Positions 1 through 7,400 of a stretch of 9,076 bases of DNA are shown here, piece after piece (within the stretch, counting starts at the first letter, position 1; the number at the start of each line of letters is the position of its first letter). The position numbers and the translations under genes are program-made. This DNA is from a candidate division KSB1 bacterium (GTDB lineage Bacteria; Zhuqueibacterota; JdFR-76; DREG01): positions 1-9,076 of the forward strand of contig JADFJB010000155.1 in assembly GCA_022566355.1 (NCBI GenBank). The letters run 5' to 3'. The notes under the pieces are model-generated. The model saw only the letters and a program-made list of their open reading frames with translations. It was not told the origin of the DNA and searched no databases.

Positions 1-112
1 ATCTACGATGTTTTTAGTTATGCGAGATCTTATGAATCCATTCTAAACGAGGATAACTCAAATCTGTGGATAGCTCATTTCTTATGAGTTAAGTTATAAA
101 TCGATCATAAAT

Positions 113-180
113 AACCTCGTAGAGGTTTTATTTTTGTAGATATAGAGTTGATCTAGGTTTTCAAATCCTCGTAGAGGATT
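113..180. repeat. Pair of GTA-loop hairpins, REP-like intergenic repeat
   Basis: Two related palindromes lie about 50 bp apart. AACCTC-GTA-GAGGTT (113-127) has 6-bp arms and AATCCTC-GTA-GAGGATT (164-180) has 7-bp arms. They share the 11-base core CCTCGTAGAGG. The arms differ at the outer positions but stay complementary (AAC/GTT against AATC/GATT), so the pairing is kept while the sequence changes. The first hairpin is followed by TTTTTGTAGATA. This is the look of a REP-type or miniature non-autonomous repeat. A transcribed attenuator is an alternative, but nothing upstream in the window would read into it. Confidence 0.55.
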
Positions 181-204
181 AATAATTAAGGATCATGAAT
201 AGTT

Positions 205-219
205 TATGTACCGTACATA
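205..219. promoter_or_regulatory. Candidate operator: 15-bp perfect odd palindrome
   Basis: TATGTAC-C-GTACATA has perfect 7-bp arms around one central base, 127 bp upstream of the trans-3-hydroxyproline dehydratase start. The inner TGT-N5-ACA spacing resembles the general operator form of GntR-family repressors, which often control amino-acid and hydroxyproline catabolism. That regulator assignment is inference; no regulator gene lies in the window. Chance occurrence in AT-rich DNA is possible but less likely for arms of this length. Confidence 0.35.
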
Positions 220-330
220 TTCTTCAAAAATAGGCACTGGCTTTAAGACCATCCTTGCCATAAATAATTTTATTGTTTGGAAAAGTTATCATATCCGCTT
301 ACATTTTCAAATCGAAAAGTATGCATCTTT

Positions 331-342
331 ATGATTAATCAT
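331..342. promoter_or_regulatory. 12-bp perfect palindrome just upstream of the start codon
   Basis: ATGATTAATCAT is its own reverse complement and ends four bases before the ATG at 347. It occupies the place where a Shine-Dalgarno sequence would be expected, and none is visible. It may be an operator overlapping the translation start or may have arisen by chance. It also contains an in-frame TGA (332-334), which rules out any start upstream of 347. Confidence 0.25.
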
Positions 343-346
343 AACT

Positions 347-1402
347 ATGAACTCCGTATCCATAAATCTTAACCAAATCAAAAACTGGCATCCCCCCGAT
401 CATTGGATTAAAATTACGACAATCGATGCTCATACAGGGGGAGAACCGCTTCGCATCATCACAGGCGGATTTCCGGAATTAGCCGGTAAGACTATCTTGG
501 AACGCAGGCAATTCGCCAAAGAAAATTTTGACACCTTAAGAACAGCACTCATGTGGGAACCGCGCGGTCATGCGGATATGTATGGCTGTGTACTTACACC
601 ACCCACTAGTCAGGATGCGGATTTTGGCATATTATTTCTACACAACGAAGGCTATAGTACCATGTGTGGTCATGCGATTATTGCAATCACAAAAGTGGCG
701 CTGGAAACCGGGTTAGTACCCATGCAGGAACCTGAAACAAAAATCAAAATTGATACGCCCGCCGGACTTGTAAAAGCATTTGCTAAAATAGAAAATAAGC
801 GGGTACAGAGTGTCTCTTTCCATAACGTGCCTTCATTTGTTGTCGAACTAGACGCAAAAATTGATGTTCCCGGCCTGGGTAACATACCCTATGATCTCGC
901 TTTTGGTGGCGCATTCTATGCCTTTGTTCAGGCCGAAGATGTCGGTGTTCAATGCACTCCCGAATTTTTTCAACAGCTCATCAAAAAGGGTATGGCTATT
1001 AAACGAGCCATCATGAAAGATCGACAGATAGAACATCCCTATGAAAAGGATTTGAATTTCTTGTATGGCACTATTTTTATCGATGCATCACCGAATAAGC
1101 AGGTTGATAGCCGCAATGTTTGTATTTTTGCAGAAGGTGAAGTCGACCGCTCGCCAACCGGAACAGGGGTCAGCGCCCGGATGGCGATTCATTATGAACG
1201 GAGGGATATCGGCATAAATCAACCGATGACCATCGAAAGTATCATCGGTAGCCGTTTTACCGGCAGGGTGGTAAACACCACGACGTTCGGACCTTATTCA
1301 GCAGTGATTCCGGAAGTGGAAGGAACAGCTTTTATCACCGGTAAAAATGAATTTTATCTCGACCCGGATGATCCCTATAAACATGGATTTATATTGCGCT
1401 AA
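347..1402 (+). CDS. Trans-3-hydroxy-L-proline dehydratase (proline racemase superfamily)
   Basis: Predicted cytosolic enzyme that removes water from trans-3-hydroxy-L-proline to give delta-1-pyrroline-2-carboxylate. The 351-residue length suits the proline racemase superfamily. The N-terminal family signature is DAHTGGEP (27-34), the first catalytic motif is MCGHA (106-110, Cys107), and the second is DRSPTGTG (267-274). In racemases and 4-hydroxyproline epimerases the second motif carries Cys. Here it is Thr271, the Cys/Thr pair known from human L3HYPDH and bacterial trans-3-hydroxyproline dehydratases. That substitution is the basis for choosing dehydratase over racemase. ATG 347 is the first possible start because an in-frame TGA lies at 332-334. 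There is no clear Shine-Dalgarno sequence. The gene ends in a double stop (TAATAA) and converges on the proline dehydrogenase gene with a 28-bp gap. Family assignment is very secure; substrate specificity is strong inference. Confidence 0.9.
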   Translation: MNSVSINLNQIKNWHPPDHWIKITTIDAHTGGEPLRIITGGFPELAGKTILERRQFAKENFDTLRTALMWEPRGHADMYGCVLTPPTSQDADFGILFLHNEGYSTMCGHAIIAITKVALETGLVPMQEPETKIKIDTPAGLVKAFAKIENKRVQSVSFHNVPSFVVELDAKIDVPGLGNIPYDLAFGGAFYAFVQAEDVGVQCTPEFFQQLIKKGMAIKRAIMKDRQIEHPYEKDLNFLYGTIFIDASPNKQVDSRNVCIFAEGEVDRSPTGTGVSARMAIHYERRDIGINQPMTIESIIGSRFTGRVVNTTTFGPYSAVIPEVEGTAFITGKNEFYLDPDDPYKHGFILR

Positions 1403-1430
1403 TAAAGAGGTTTATGGAGCGTAAAAAGGA

Positions 1431-2360
1431 TTACCTGGTAAACATATTCTTCATGACGAACAACACATTTGCGGGTCGTTCTGCTAATCGACGCATGTAC
1501 CAGGGATACCAGAATTCCCCATAACTAATCAATGATCTAACATGATAACCAGCATTGGCCAACCGAATTTGCTCCTTCGTAACGATGCCATAAAGCATTT
1601 GAATTTCCAGATTTTCCTGGGGAATTTCATATTTCTCTGCAGCCTTCTGGATTCTTGCGAGCAAATCCAAATCATGCGTTGCAAATGCCGCCCGGGTTCC
1701 ATTTTCTTTGGACGATTCAAGCAGCATTTCCGATAATTTATAAAAATTCTCATCGACATCTTTTTTATCTGGATAAGCCTTTTCTTTCGGTTCGTTATAC
1801 GCCCCTTTCACCAAACGAATAGCCGGCGTCAATTTCAACAATTCGACCAGATCATCTTCAGTACGATACAAATAGGATTGAATGCACAATCCAACATTTT
1901 CAAATTCTTTACGTGCGCGATGATAGAACTTCAACGTAACATCCGTATAAGCGCTGCTTTCCATATCAATCCAAACAAAATTCTTACGTGCTAAAGCTTC
2001 TTCTGTAATTGCTTTAAAATATCCATAAGTTTTTTCAACTGATAAATCCAAACCTATTTGAGTCAATTTAAGAGAAATCTCGGCTTGCAGGTTTGTCTTT
2101 TCAATTTTTTTGAGCACTTCTATGTAATGTTTGGCGACTACTTCAGCCTCTGATAATCCCTGAAGATTCTCCCCTAAATGAGTAAATATAATTTTAAGTC
2201 CATTTGCTTGAATGGATTGCGCTGCAAGAATTGCATCCTCGATTTGCTCTCCTGGCATGAAGCGTTTTACTGCTTTTCGAACAAAAAAGAAATTGGCGCC
2301 ATGTTTCCGCAGCCACTGGTTATCTGCGCCCCACAAAATCATATTTCTGAATATAGACAC
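1431..2360 (-). CDS. Proline dehydrogenase (stand-alone, FAD-dependent)
   Basis: Oxidises L-proline to delta-1-pyrroline-5-carboxylate and passes electrons through FAD to the quinone pool, normally at the membrane surface. At 309 residues it is a single-domain PRODH barrel, without the P5C dehydrogenase domain of PutA. Visible motifs in order are SLKLTQIGL (96-104), WIDMESS (130-136), RLVKGAY (182-188), ATHD (227-230), EIQMLYGI (252-259), and YGEFWYPW followed by YMRRLAERP (280-296). Arg290, Arg291 and Glu294 correspond to the RRxxE substrate-binding set of the family. Translation most likely starts at GTG 2358-2360, which keeps the family-type N-terminus (SIFRNMIL...NQWLR). An ATG six codons later is the alternative, and an upstream in-frame stop at 2406-2408 limits extension. 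It lies 143 bp downstream of the aconitase X small subunit on the same strand, so it may be co-transcribed or have its own promoter. P5C dehydrogenase is not in the window. Confidence 0.93.
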   Translation of the reverse strand: MSIFRNMILWGADNQWLRKHGANFFFVRKAVKRFMPGEQIEDAILAAQSIQANGLKIIFTHLGENLQGLSEAEVVAKHYIEVLKKIEKTNLQAEISLKLTQIGLDLSVEKTYGYFKAITEEALARKNFVWIDMESSAYTDVTLKFYHRARKEFENVGLCIQSYLYRTEDDLVELLKLTPAIRLVKGAYNEPKEKAYPDKKDVDENFYKLSEMLLESSKENGTRAAFATHDLDLLARIQKAAEKYEIPQENLEIQMLYGIVTKEQIRLANAGYHVRSLISYGEFWYPWYMRRLAERPANVLFVMKNMFTR

Positions 2361-2503
2361 TTCCCAACCTATTCTTATTAATTGGAAGACTTTTAAAGAA
2401 TTTTTTTAAGGTAACGAAAAACAGTTTAACTGCAAACAGTCTTTTCAAAATATCATAATCAATAAATATTTTCTAAGGACGTCATCGATATTGCAGCACA
2501 TTT

Positions 2504-2923
2504 TTAATCAAAAATTTCCACTGTACCATCTTGCTTAACATGCATCATTTTTCCATTTTCCAACGCATCAAAATCTTCATCATCTAAAGCGATAATGGGA
2601 ATTGGTTTCGAATACATGACTTCCGCAACAACGGAGGCTAAGGCCAGAAATTGATCCACACCGCGCGTAATAATAGCTCCGGGAGCAGTGCCAGCCCGAA
2701 TCGCTTCTAACAAAACGGCAGTAGTTGTACTGGAGCCGCGTGTGGTTGGGATCGCAAGGATACACCCAGCCGCAATTCTGCCGCAAAGAGGATGGCGCCG
2801 GTCGATAATTTCACCGGTTTGGGAATCATAACCGCCCCAGAAACTCAGAGATTCGCTGCTAAACAGAATTTCGCCTTTCGATTCCCCTGGCACAACCGGA
2901 TGACCCTGAATTATTTTTCCCAT
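2504..2923 (-). CDS. Aconitase X small (swivel) subunit, probable cis-3-hydroxy-L-proline dehydratase
   Basis: 139-residue swivelling-domain subunit (DUF126 type) of a two-subunit aconitase X. It pairs with the large subunit to close the active site. Family features are GHPVVPGES (7-15), the FWGGYD...GEIIDRRHPLCG stretch (29-48), TTRGSSTTTAVLLEAI (60-75), whose Ser/Thr-rich loop is the expected substrate-contacting segment, and the AGTAPGAI segment (77-84). The ATG lies inside the end of the large-subunit gene, giving a 13-bp overlap in another frame, which implies translational coupling. AAGGGA about nine bases before the ATG is a plausible ribosome-binding site. In many bacteria this domain is fused to the large one; here it is separate. 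The alternative role for the family is the archaeal mevalonate-5-phosphate dehydratase, disfavoured by the proline-related neighbours. Confidence 0.88.
   Translation of the reverse strand: MGKIIQGHPVVPGESKGEILFSSESLSFWGGYDSQTGEIIDRRHPLCGRIAAGCILAIPTTRGSSTTTAVLLEAIRAGTAPGAIITRGVDQFLALASVVAEVMYSKPIPIIALDDEDFDALENGKMMHVKQDGTVEIFD
2911..2923 (-). other. 13-bp start/stop overlap coupling the aconitase X subunits
   Basis: On the minus strand ATGGGAAAAATAA contains both the small-subunit start ATG and, in another frame, the large-subunit TAA stop. Such an overlap normally keeps two subunits of one enzyme in fixed ratio by translational coupling. Confidence 0.8.
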
Positions 2924-4176
2924 AAAGAATCATCCCTTATAATGAAGCCGGAAATTGCCGAATGGACACAATCTTCCGTGCTGCCAAAAGCAATTTGTTT
3001 ATTCAACAGGCTCGGTGTATAAAAAGCGTATTTGGCCGAATTTGTCATGAGTGTTTTGATTGCCGGGGGTAGCATGGGAGTTGTTATAATGCACGTATCC
3101 ACGGTAATTTTACCGCCGAATTCTTGCAGGGGTGTTAAGAAATTTGCCCGATCTGCCAGTTCTTTCATGGTTCGGCTCGTTGTAACTAAAAACTGCACCT
3201 TACTATGGCATCTCTTGTTTGTAATTAATGGAACCAATTTTTTAAATTCTGCAAAAGAAAAATGTGGACTGCCAAGAACGACCATATCGAGTTGATCTGT
3301 TTTTGTGGTGGTCAATTCATCTCGTGCTTCGCGCAATTGGCTCATATCCAATTCGACACTCCTTTGGAGAAATTTTCCCTGGCAGGCTTCTTTTAAAGTT
3401 GCCGCTTCCGGAGTCACACCGACAATATGGCAGAGACCTAATGCACTCGAAGAGGCCATTGCAGCGCAAAAAGATTTGAGTTGATCTTCAGTAGGGTTGA
3501 TTTTAATGCCCTCGACAATCGGAATTTGGTCACCCGAAATTTTACCAATCCAATGACCGAGAACTGGATAAAAGCTGTCATCTTCCTGTAACTTTAGTGG
3601 GATTTTATCAATTCTGATCACAAACTGTCCGGCGCGATTTTCTTCTAAATGTAATCCGGCAGCCGGAACGCGACCGGTAATTGCGGCGCAAATATCGAGC
3701 AAATCCGGGTAGCGCTCGGTTCGAGCACCAATGACTGTATTCGCAAACGCAATGGCATTGGATTCACCCCAGGCAATCTGTTGTCCAAACCTGGGTCTGT
3801 GCTCGGTTTGATAGGGCGCGCAGGTCCATGTCGGGATGCAACCCATGTTCTGGTAAGCCACCATCTGGCGATGGGCTTTACGGGCATGATCGGGTGGAGT
3901 AGACCATTCCTGCCAATGATGCTCGTCAACTCCGGATACATTTAATGTAGAGGGAACTTTAACTTTTGCTCCTGAATTCGCCAGGCGCTCGGCAAATTCA
4001 AGAGTGGCATCTCCCATGTATAAGCTGCTATCGATGTGAGCAGCGGTTATATCCAGCAAAGAGTTCGCTCCATAAATCCCGACCATTCTTGTCATGATCG
4101 ACATGGCGAGTTGAGCGGCGGGTCCATGCTCTCCGTGCAACAAAGCCTGATCGTAAGAGGTTAGATTTAGATTCAT
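2911..4176 (-). CDS. Aconitase X large (catalytic) subunit, probable cis-3-hydroxy-L-proline dehydratase
   Basis: 421-residue catalytic subunit (DUF521 / AcnX type). Bacterial AcnX enzymes are characterised iron-dependent dehydratases turning cis-3-hydroxy-L-proline into delta-1-pyrroline-2-carboxylate. Family landmarks are LLHGEHGPA (12-20), NMGCIPTWTCAPY (110-122), the WGESNAIAFANTVIGARTER stretch (136-155), GSPHFSF (302-308), DTCIITTP (360-367), NSAKYAFYTP (379-388) and FGSTEDCVHSAISG (397-410). Cys113, Cys362 and Cys403 sit where I would expect the iron or iron-sulfur ligands; this mapping is from memory of the family and unaligned. ATG at 4174-4176 begins the usual family N-terminus, but no good Shine-Dalgarno sequence precedes it. 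A palindromic repeat begins 18 bp upstream. The gene is followed directly by its small subunit and then proline dehydrogenase, which fits a 3-hydroxyproline pathway. Archaeal relatives act on mevalonate 5-phosphate, so substrate remains inference. Confidence 0.9.
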   Translation of the reverse strand: MNLNLTSYDQALLHGEHGPAAQLAMSIMTRMVGIYGANSLLDITAAHIDSSLYMGDATLEFAERLANSGAKVKVPSTLNVSGVDEHHWQEWSTPPDHARKAHRQMVAYQNMGCIPTWTCAPYQTEHRPRFGQQIAWGESNAIAFANTVIGARTERYPDLLDICAAITGRVPAAGLHLEENRAGQFVIRIDKIPLKLQEDDSFYPVLGHWIGKISGDQIPIVEGIKINPTEDQLKSFCAAMASSSALGLCHIVGVTPEAATLKEACQGKFLQRSVELDMSQLREARDELTTTKTDQLDMVVLGSPHFSFAEFKKLVPLITNKRCHSKVQFLVTTSRTMKELADRANFLTPLQEFGGKITVDTCIITTPMLPPAIKTLMTNSAKYAFYTPSLLNKQIAFGSTEDCVHSAISGFIIRDDSLWEK

Positions 4177-4193
4177 AGAATTATTGTATTCTC

Positions 4194-4270
4194 AACTACC
4201 CCTCCTGACCTCTTCTTATCAAGGGGAGGAATTTCCCTTCCTTGTTAAGGAGGGTAAGGGAGGTTAACTA
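4194..4270. repeat. Imperfect C/T-rich palindrome, MITE-like intergenic repeat
   Basis: A roughly 77-bp imperfect inverted repeat is centred near 4230. The left arm runs from AACTACCCCTCC through TTATCAAGGGGAGG, and the right arm from CCTTCCTTGTTAAGG through AAGGGAGGTTAACTA. When the right arm is reverse-complemented, it matches the left over most of its length with several mismatches and small gaps. It resembles dispersed 'CCCCTCC...GGGGAGG' intergenic repeats that I recall from environmental bacterial genomes. It sits 18 bp before the aconitase X start codon, so it would be transcribed into the leader or displace the promoter. Confidence 0.6.
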
Positions 4271-4474
4271 TGCCTTTTTTGATGTTGTTATAGTTAGTTA
4301 GTAAAAGTATTTTTGAATAAAACGTTGAAAATTAGCTAATAAGGTAGGATTTAAGAACTACAAAATCAACCCGTGGGAATGATAATCGTTATAATTAAAA
4401 TGTTTATGATGCCTCAGTAGATAAATTATTTTAATCCAAAATCTAAATCAATGCAATCAGAGTAATCTGTTTAA

Positions 4475-7400
4475 TCAGTGGTCCTGTTCTTTAAATTCTT
4501 CCTCAGATAAAATTTTGATCGTTCCCATTTCCTTTTTTTTAAGCTTTTCATTCAAAGAATTCAAATCTTTACCAATTATTGATTGGAATGATGCATCTGC
4601 ATTTTCAAGTTCTTTTTCTAGTTTCCTGGCCCGATCGAGTTGTGTTTGTGTGGGTCTGCCGCCATAGCTGTTCACGGCGCCAAATAGTGAAACAACTCTT
4701 TCACGAATTCTCTCATCATTTGAAATGCCTCGAGTTCTAACAGTAACGACTAGTGTTTTATAAAGAACATCCAAAGCATCTGCGAATTTTGTTAAATCCT
4801 TCGCCAGACGATCATTCTTCTTTAGGCTATTCGATCGTTCCCTTGCATCATCACGTACGTCTGTTGCTGCTTTGGCAATGTAGGCAAGCCGTTCCTGCAT
4901 GCCGTATAATTTCCACATGGTTTTTTGCTGGAGATCACGATCTTCTGTAGAATGGCTATACTTGGGGTCGTGAAAAACTTCAATCTTGGTTTCAAGTGTG
5001 TCGGATGATTTGATTAATCGAGCCGTATAAACTCCCGGATTCACCGCCGGTCCAAAAACAAAACCGCCTCTTAGTGAACGCGATGGCGGCGTCCTGGGCG
5101 CTTTTAATCGCATGGGCCATTCTACGCGATTAATTCCTCTGCGCTTACCGCCGGATAAAGATTTTATCATTTCACCACCTTCATTAAAAATATCGATCTT
5201 GAGATCTCCAAAAAGATGCCTTTTTTTCAGATAGTAAGTAATCGTCGCCACCTCAGTTGGATTTTCTCCCACAAATTGATCGCTACCGTTAAATCGTTGT
5301 CTGCCCGATCGTGTTGTGATTGTGGTTGGTCGCGATTTAAATAATGAAACATTAGCAGTGAGAACTTCCTGGCTAACCTGGCGCAGGGGAGTAATATCAT
5401 CCAGGATGTAAATTCCGCGACCATGTGTTGCTAAAATAAGATCAGCTTCTCGGGGATGAATTTTAATTTCCCGAATGCCAACTTTGGGTAAATTGCCTTT
5501 AAATCGTACCCATTGCTCACCGCCATCTACAGACACAAACAAACCAAACTCCGTGCCTAAGAATAAAAGTTTCGGATTGACATTATCTTCACAAAAATCC
5601 AGCACATAGCCTTCCACCGCTTCCGTAGCAATAGATTGCCATGTTTTGCCTAAATCTGTGGTTTTAAAAACATACACATTTTTATCGCCATTGCGATGGC
5701 CATCGAACACTGCATAAGCAGTATTGCGATCGTGATAACTTGCCTGGACATCTGAACACCAGGTGTTTTTGGGTAAATTGTCAATATTACCTACAACATT
5801 CGACCAGCTTTTGCCATTGTTCGAAGTGACTTGAAGATTACCATCATCGGTGCCTGCCCAAATGACAGTTGGATCTTTTGGTGATTCGCTTATCGTGTAA
5901 ATGGTACAATGATTCTCCGCCATGCTGTTGTCAATCGTCAATCCACCAGATTTATTTTGTTTTTGCTTTTCAGGATCGTTTGTGGTCAAATCCCCGGAAA
6001 TCGTCTGCCAGGATTCACCACGATCGTTTGACCTGGAAAGATATTGCGATCCGAAATACATCACACCCGGTTTTGTGGGACTAAAAGCAATGGGAGTATT
6101 CCAGTTAAAGCGATATTTTTTCTCGCCGTCTTTTGGAAAGGGCTTGATTTGTTTCGTTTCGTTGGTTGAACGATGCCTTCTAACAATATTACCGCCCTGT
6201 GATTCATAATAAATAATATCGTTATCAGAAGGATCCGGAAAAACATAAAAGCCATCGCCACCACCGATATTTTTCCAATCGCTATTTGAAATACCACCCA
6301 ACCCCTTTGAGGGTGCCATCCACGAGCCATTATCTTGCAATCCACCATATACATTGTAGGGGCGATCCATATCATAACTAACCCGATAAAATTGTGATAC
6401 CGGTAAATTTTTATAAAAGAGCCAGGTACCGCCCCTGTCACGGGATTCATAAATTCCGCCATCGGTTCCCAGTAAGATATGACGTGTCTCATCAGGATTA
6501 ACCCAAATGGCATGGTGATCCGGATGAACACCGCCTCCTAGTCTGGAGAATGTTCGTCCACCATTTTCACTGATCGAAAGCGATTGGCCCGGTTTATAAA
6601 CTCTATCATGATTTTTAGGATCTACGTATAGATGACCAAAATAGAATGGACGACCGGCAACCGATTGAGAGGAATTCATTTCTTCCCAATTATGTCCCAA
6701 ATCATCCGTGCGATACAAAGCGGTTTTTTCTGCCTCGACAATCGCATAAACAACGTTTGGACGAGATGGTGCCACTGTAACAGTTATCCGACCCAAATTC
6801 CCTTCAGGTAAACCGTTCCGCAATATCTCCCAGGTTTCGCCGCCGTCAATGGATCGATAGAGGTTGCTGCCTGGTCCACCGGAATTAAATGTATGGGGCT
6901 GACGCCTGAATTCCCACATTCCGGCATACAGTATTTTAGGATTAAGGGGATCCATCGATAAGGAAGAGCACCCGGTATTTTCATTGACTTTAAGGATATG
7001 CTTCCAGGTTTTACCGCCATCTGTTGTCCTGTAAACGCCACGCTCTTCATTCGCATTCCACAAATGTCCCAATACACCCACATATACCGTATTCGAATGA
7101 TGTGGATCGATTTGTATTGAACTGATTCTCTCGGAATTCCCTAATCCCATAAATTTCCAGGTTTTACCACCATCCATTGTTTTATAAATGCCTGTCCCAA
7201 TTGAAACGCTATTTCGGACATTGTGCTCACCTGTGCCGACCCAAACTGTTTTGGGATTTGATTGATCGATTTTGAGATCGCCTATGGATTGAGAGTGTTC
7301 GTCAAAGATTGGGGAAAAGGTTATCCCGCCACTTTCTGATTTCCAAACACCGCCGCCTGCTGTACCGACATAAATGATATTTTTATCATTATTAACAACA

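Larger units (their letters stand above)
1..346. other. Non-coding region upstream of the trans-3-hydroxyproline dehydratase gene
   Basis: No credible coding frame is seen in this AT-rich stretch. It holds an imperfect hairpin at 72-90 (AGCTCAT, five-base loop, ATGAGTT, one G:T pair), two GTA-loop hairpins at 113-127 and 164-180, a perfect odd palindrome at 205-219 and a 12-bp perfect palindrome at 331-342. No convincing -35/-10 pair could be picked out. The promoter of the downstream plus-strand gene must lie here, most likely to the right of the hairpins. Confidence 0.6.

Noticed and set aside
113-180. CRISPR-like array
   Set aside because: Only two short palindromic copies with different arms are present, with no repeated spacer spacing and no cas genes.
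347-1402. Proline racemase or 4-hydroxyproline 2-epimerase as the product
   Set aside because: Both need Cys in the second motif; the sequence has Thr271 there.
2422-2432. CAGTTTAACTG palindrome followed on the minus strand by TTTTT, as a terminator between the aconitase X genes and proline dehydrogenase
   Set aside because: The hairpin could form only about four weak base pairs with a three-base loop, too unstable for an intrinsic terminator.
3032-3295. Plus-strand open frame inside the aconitase X large-subunit gene
   Set aside because: It lies entirely opposite conserved AcnX coding sequence and has no recognisable family features.
6061-6531. 156-residue minus-strand open frame within the propeller gene
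   Set aside because: It is an alternate frame of the Asp-box protein; the propeller motifs in the main frame run continuously through it.
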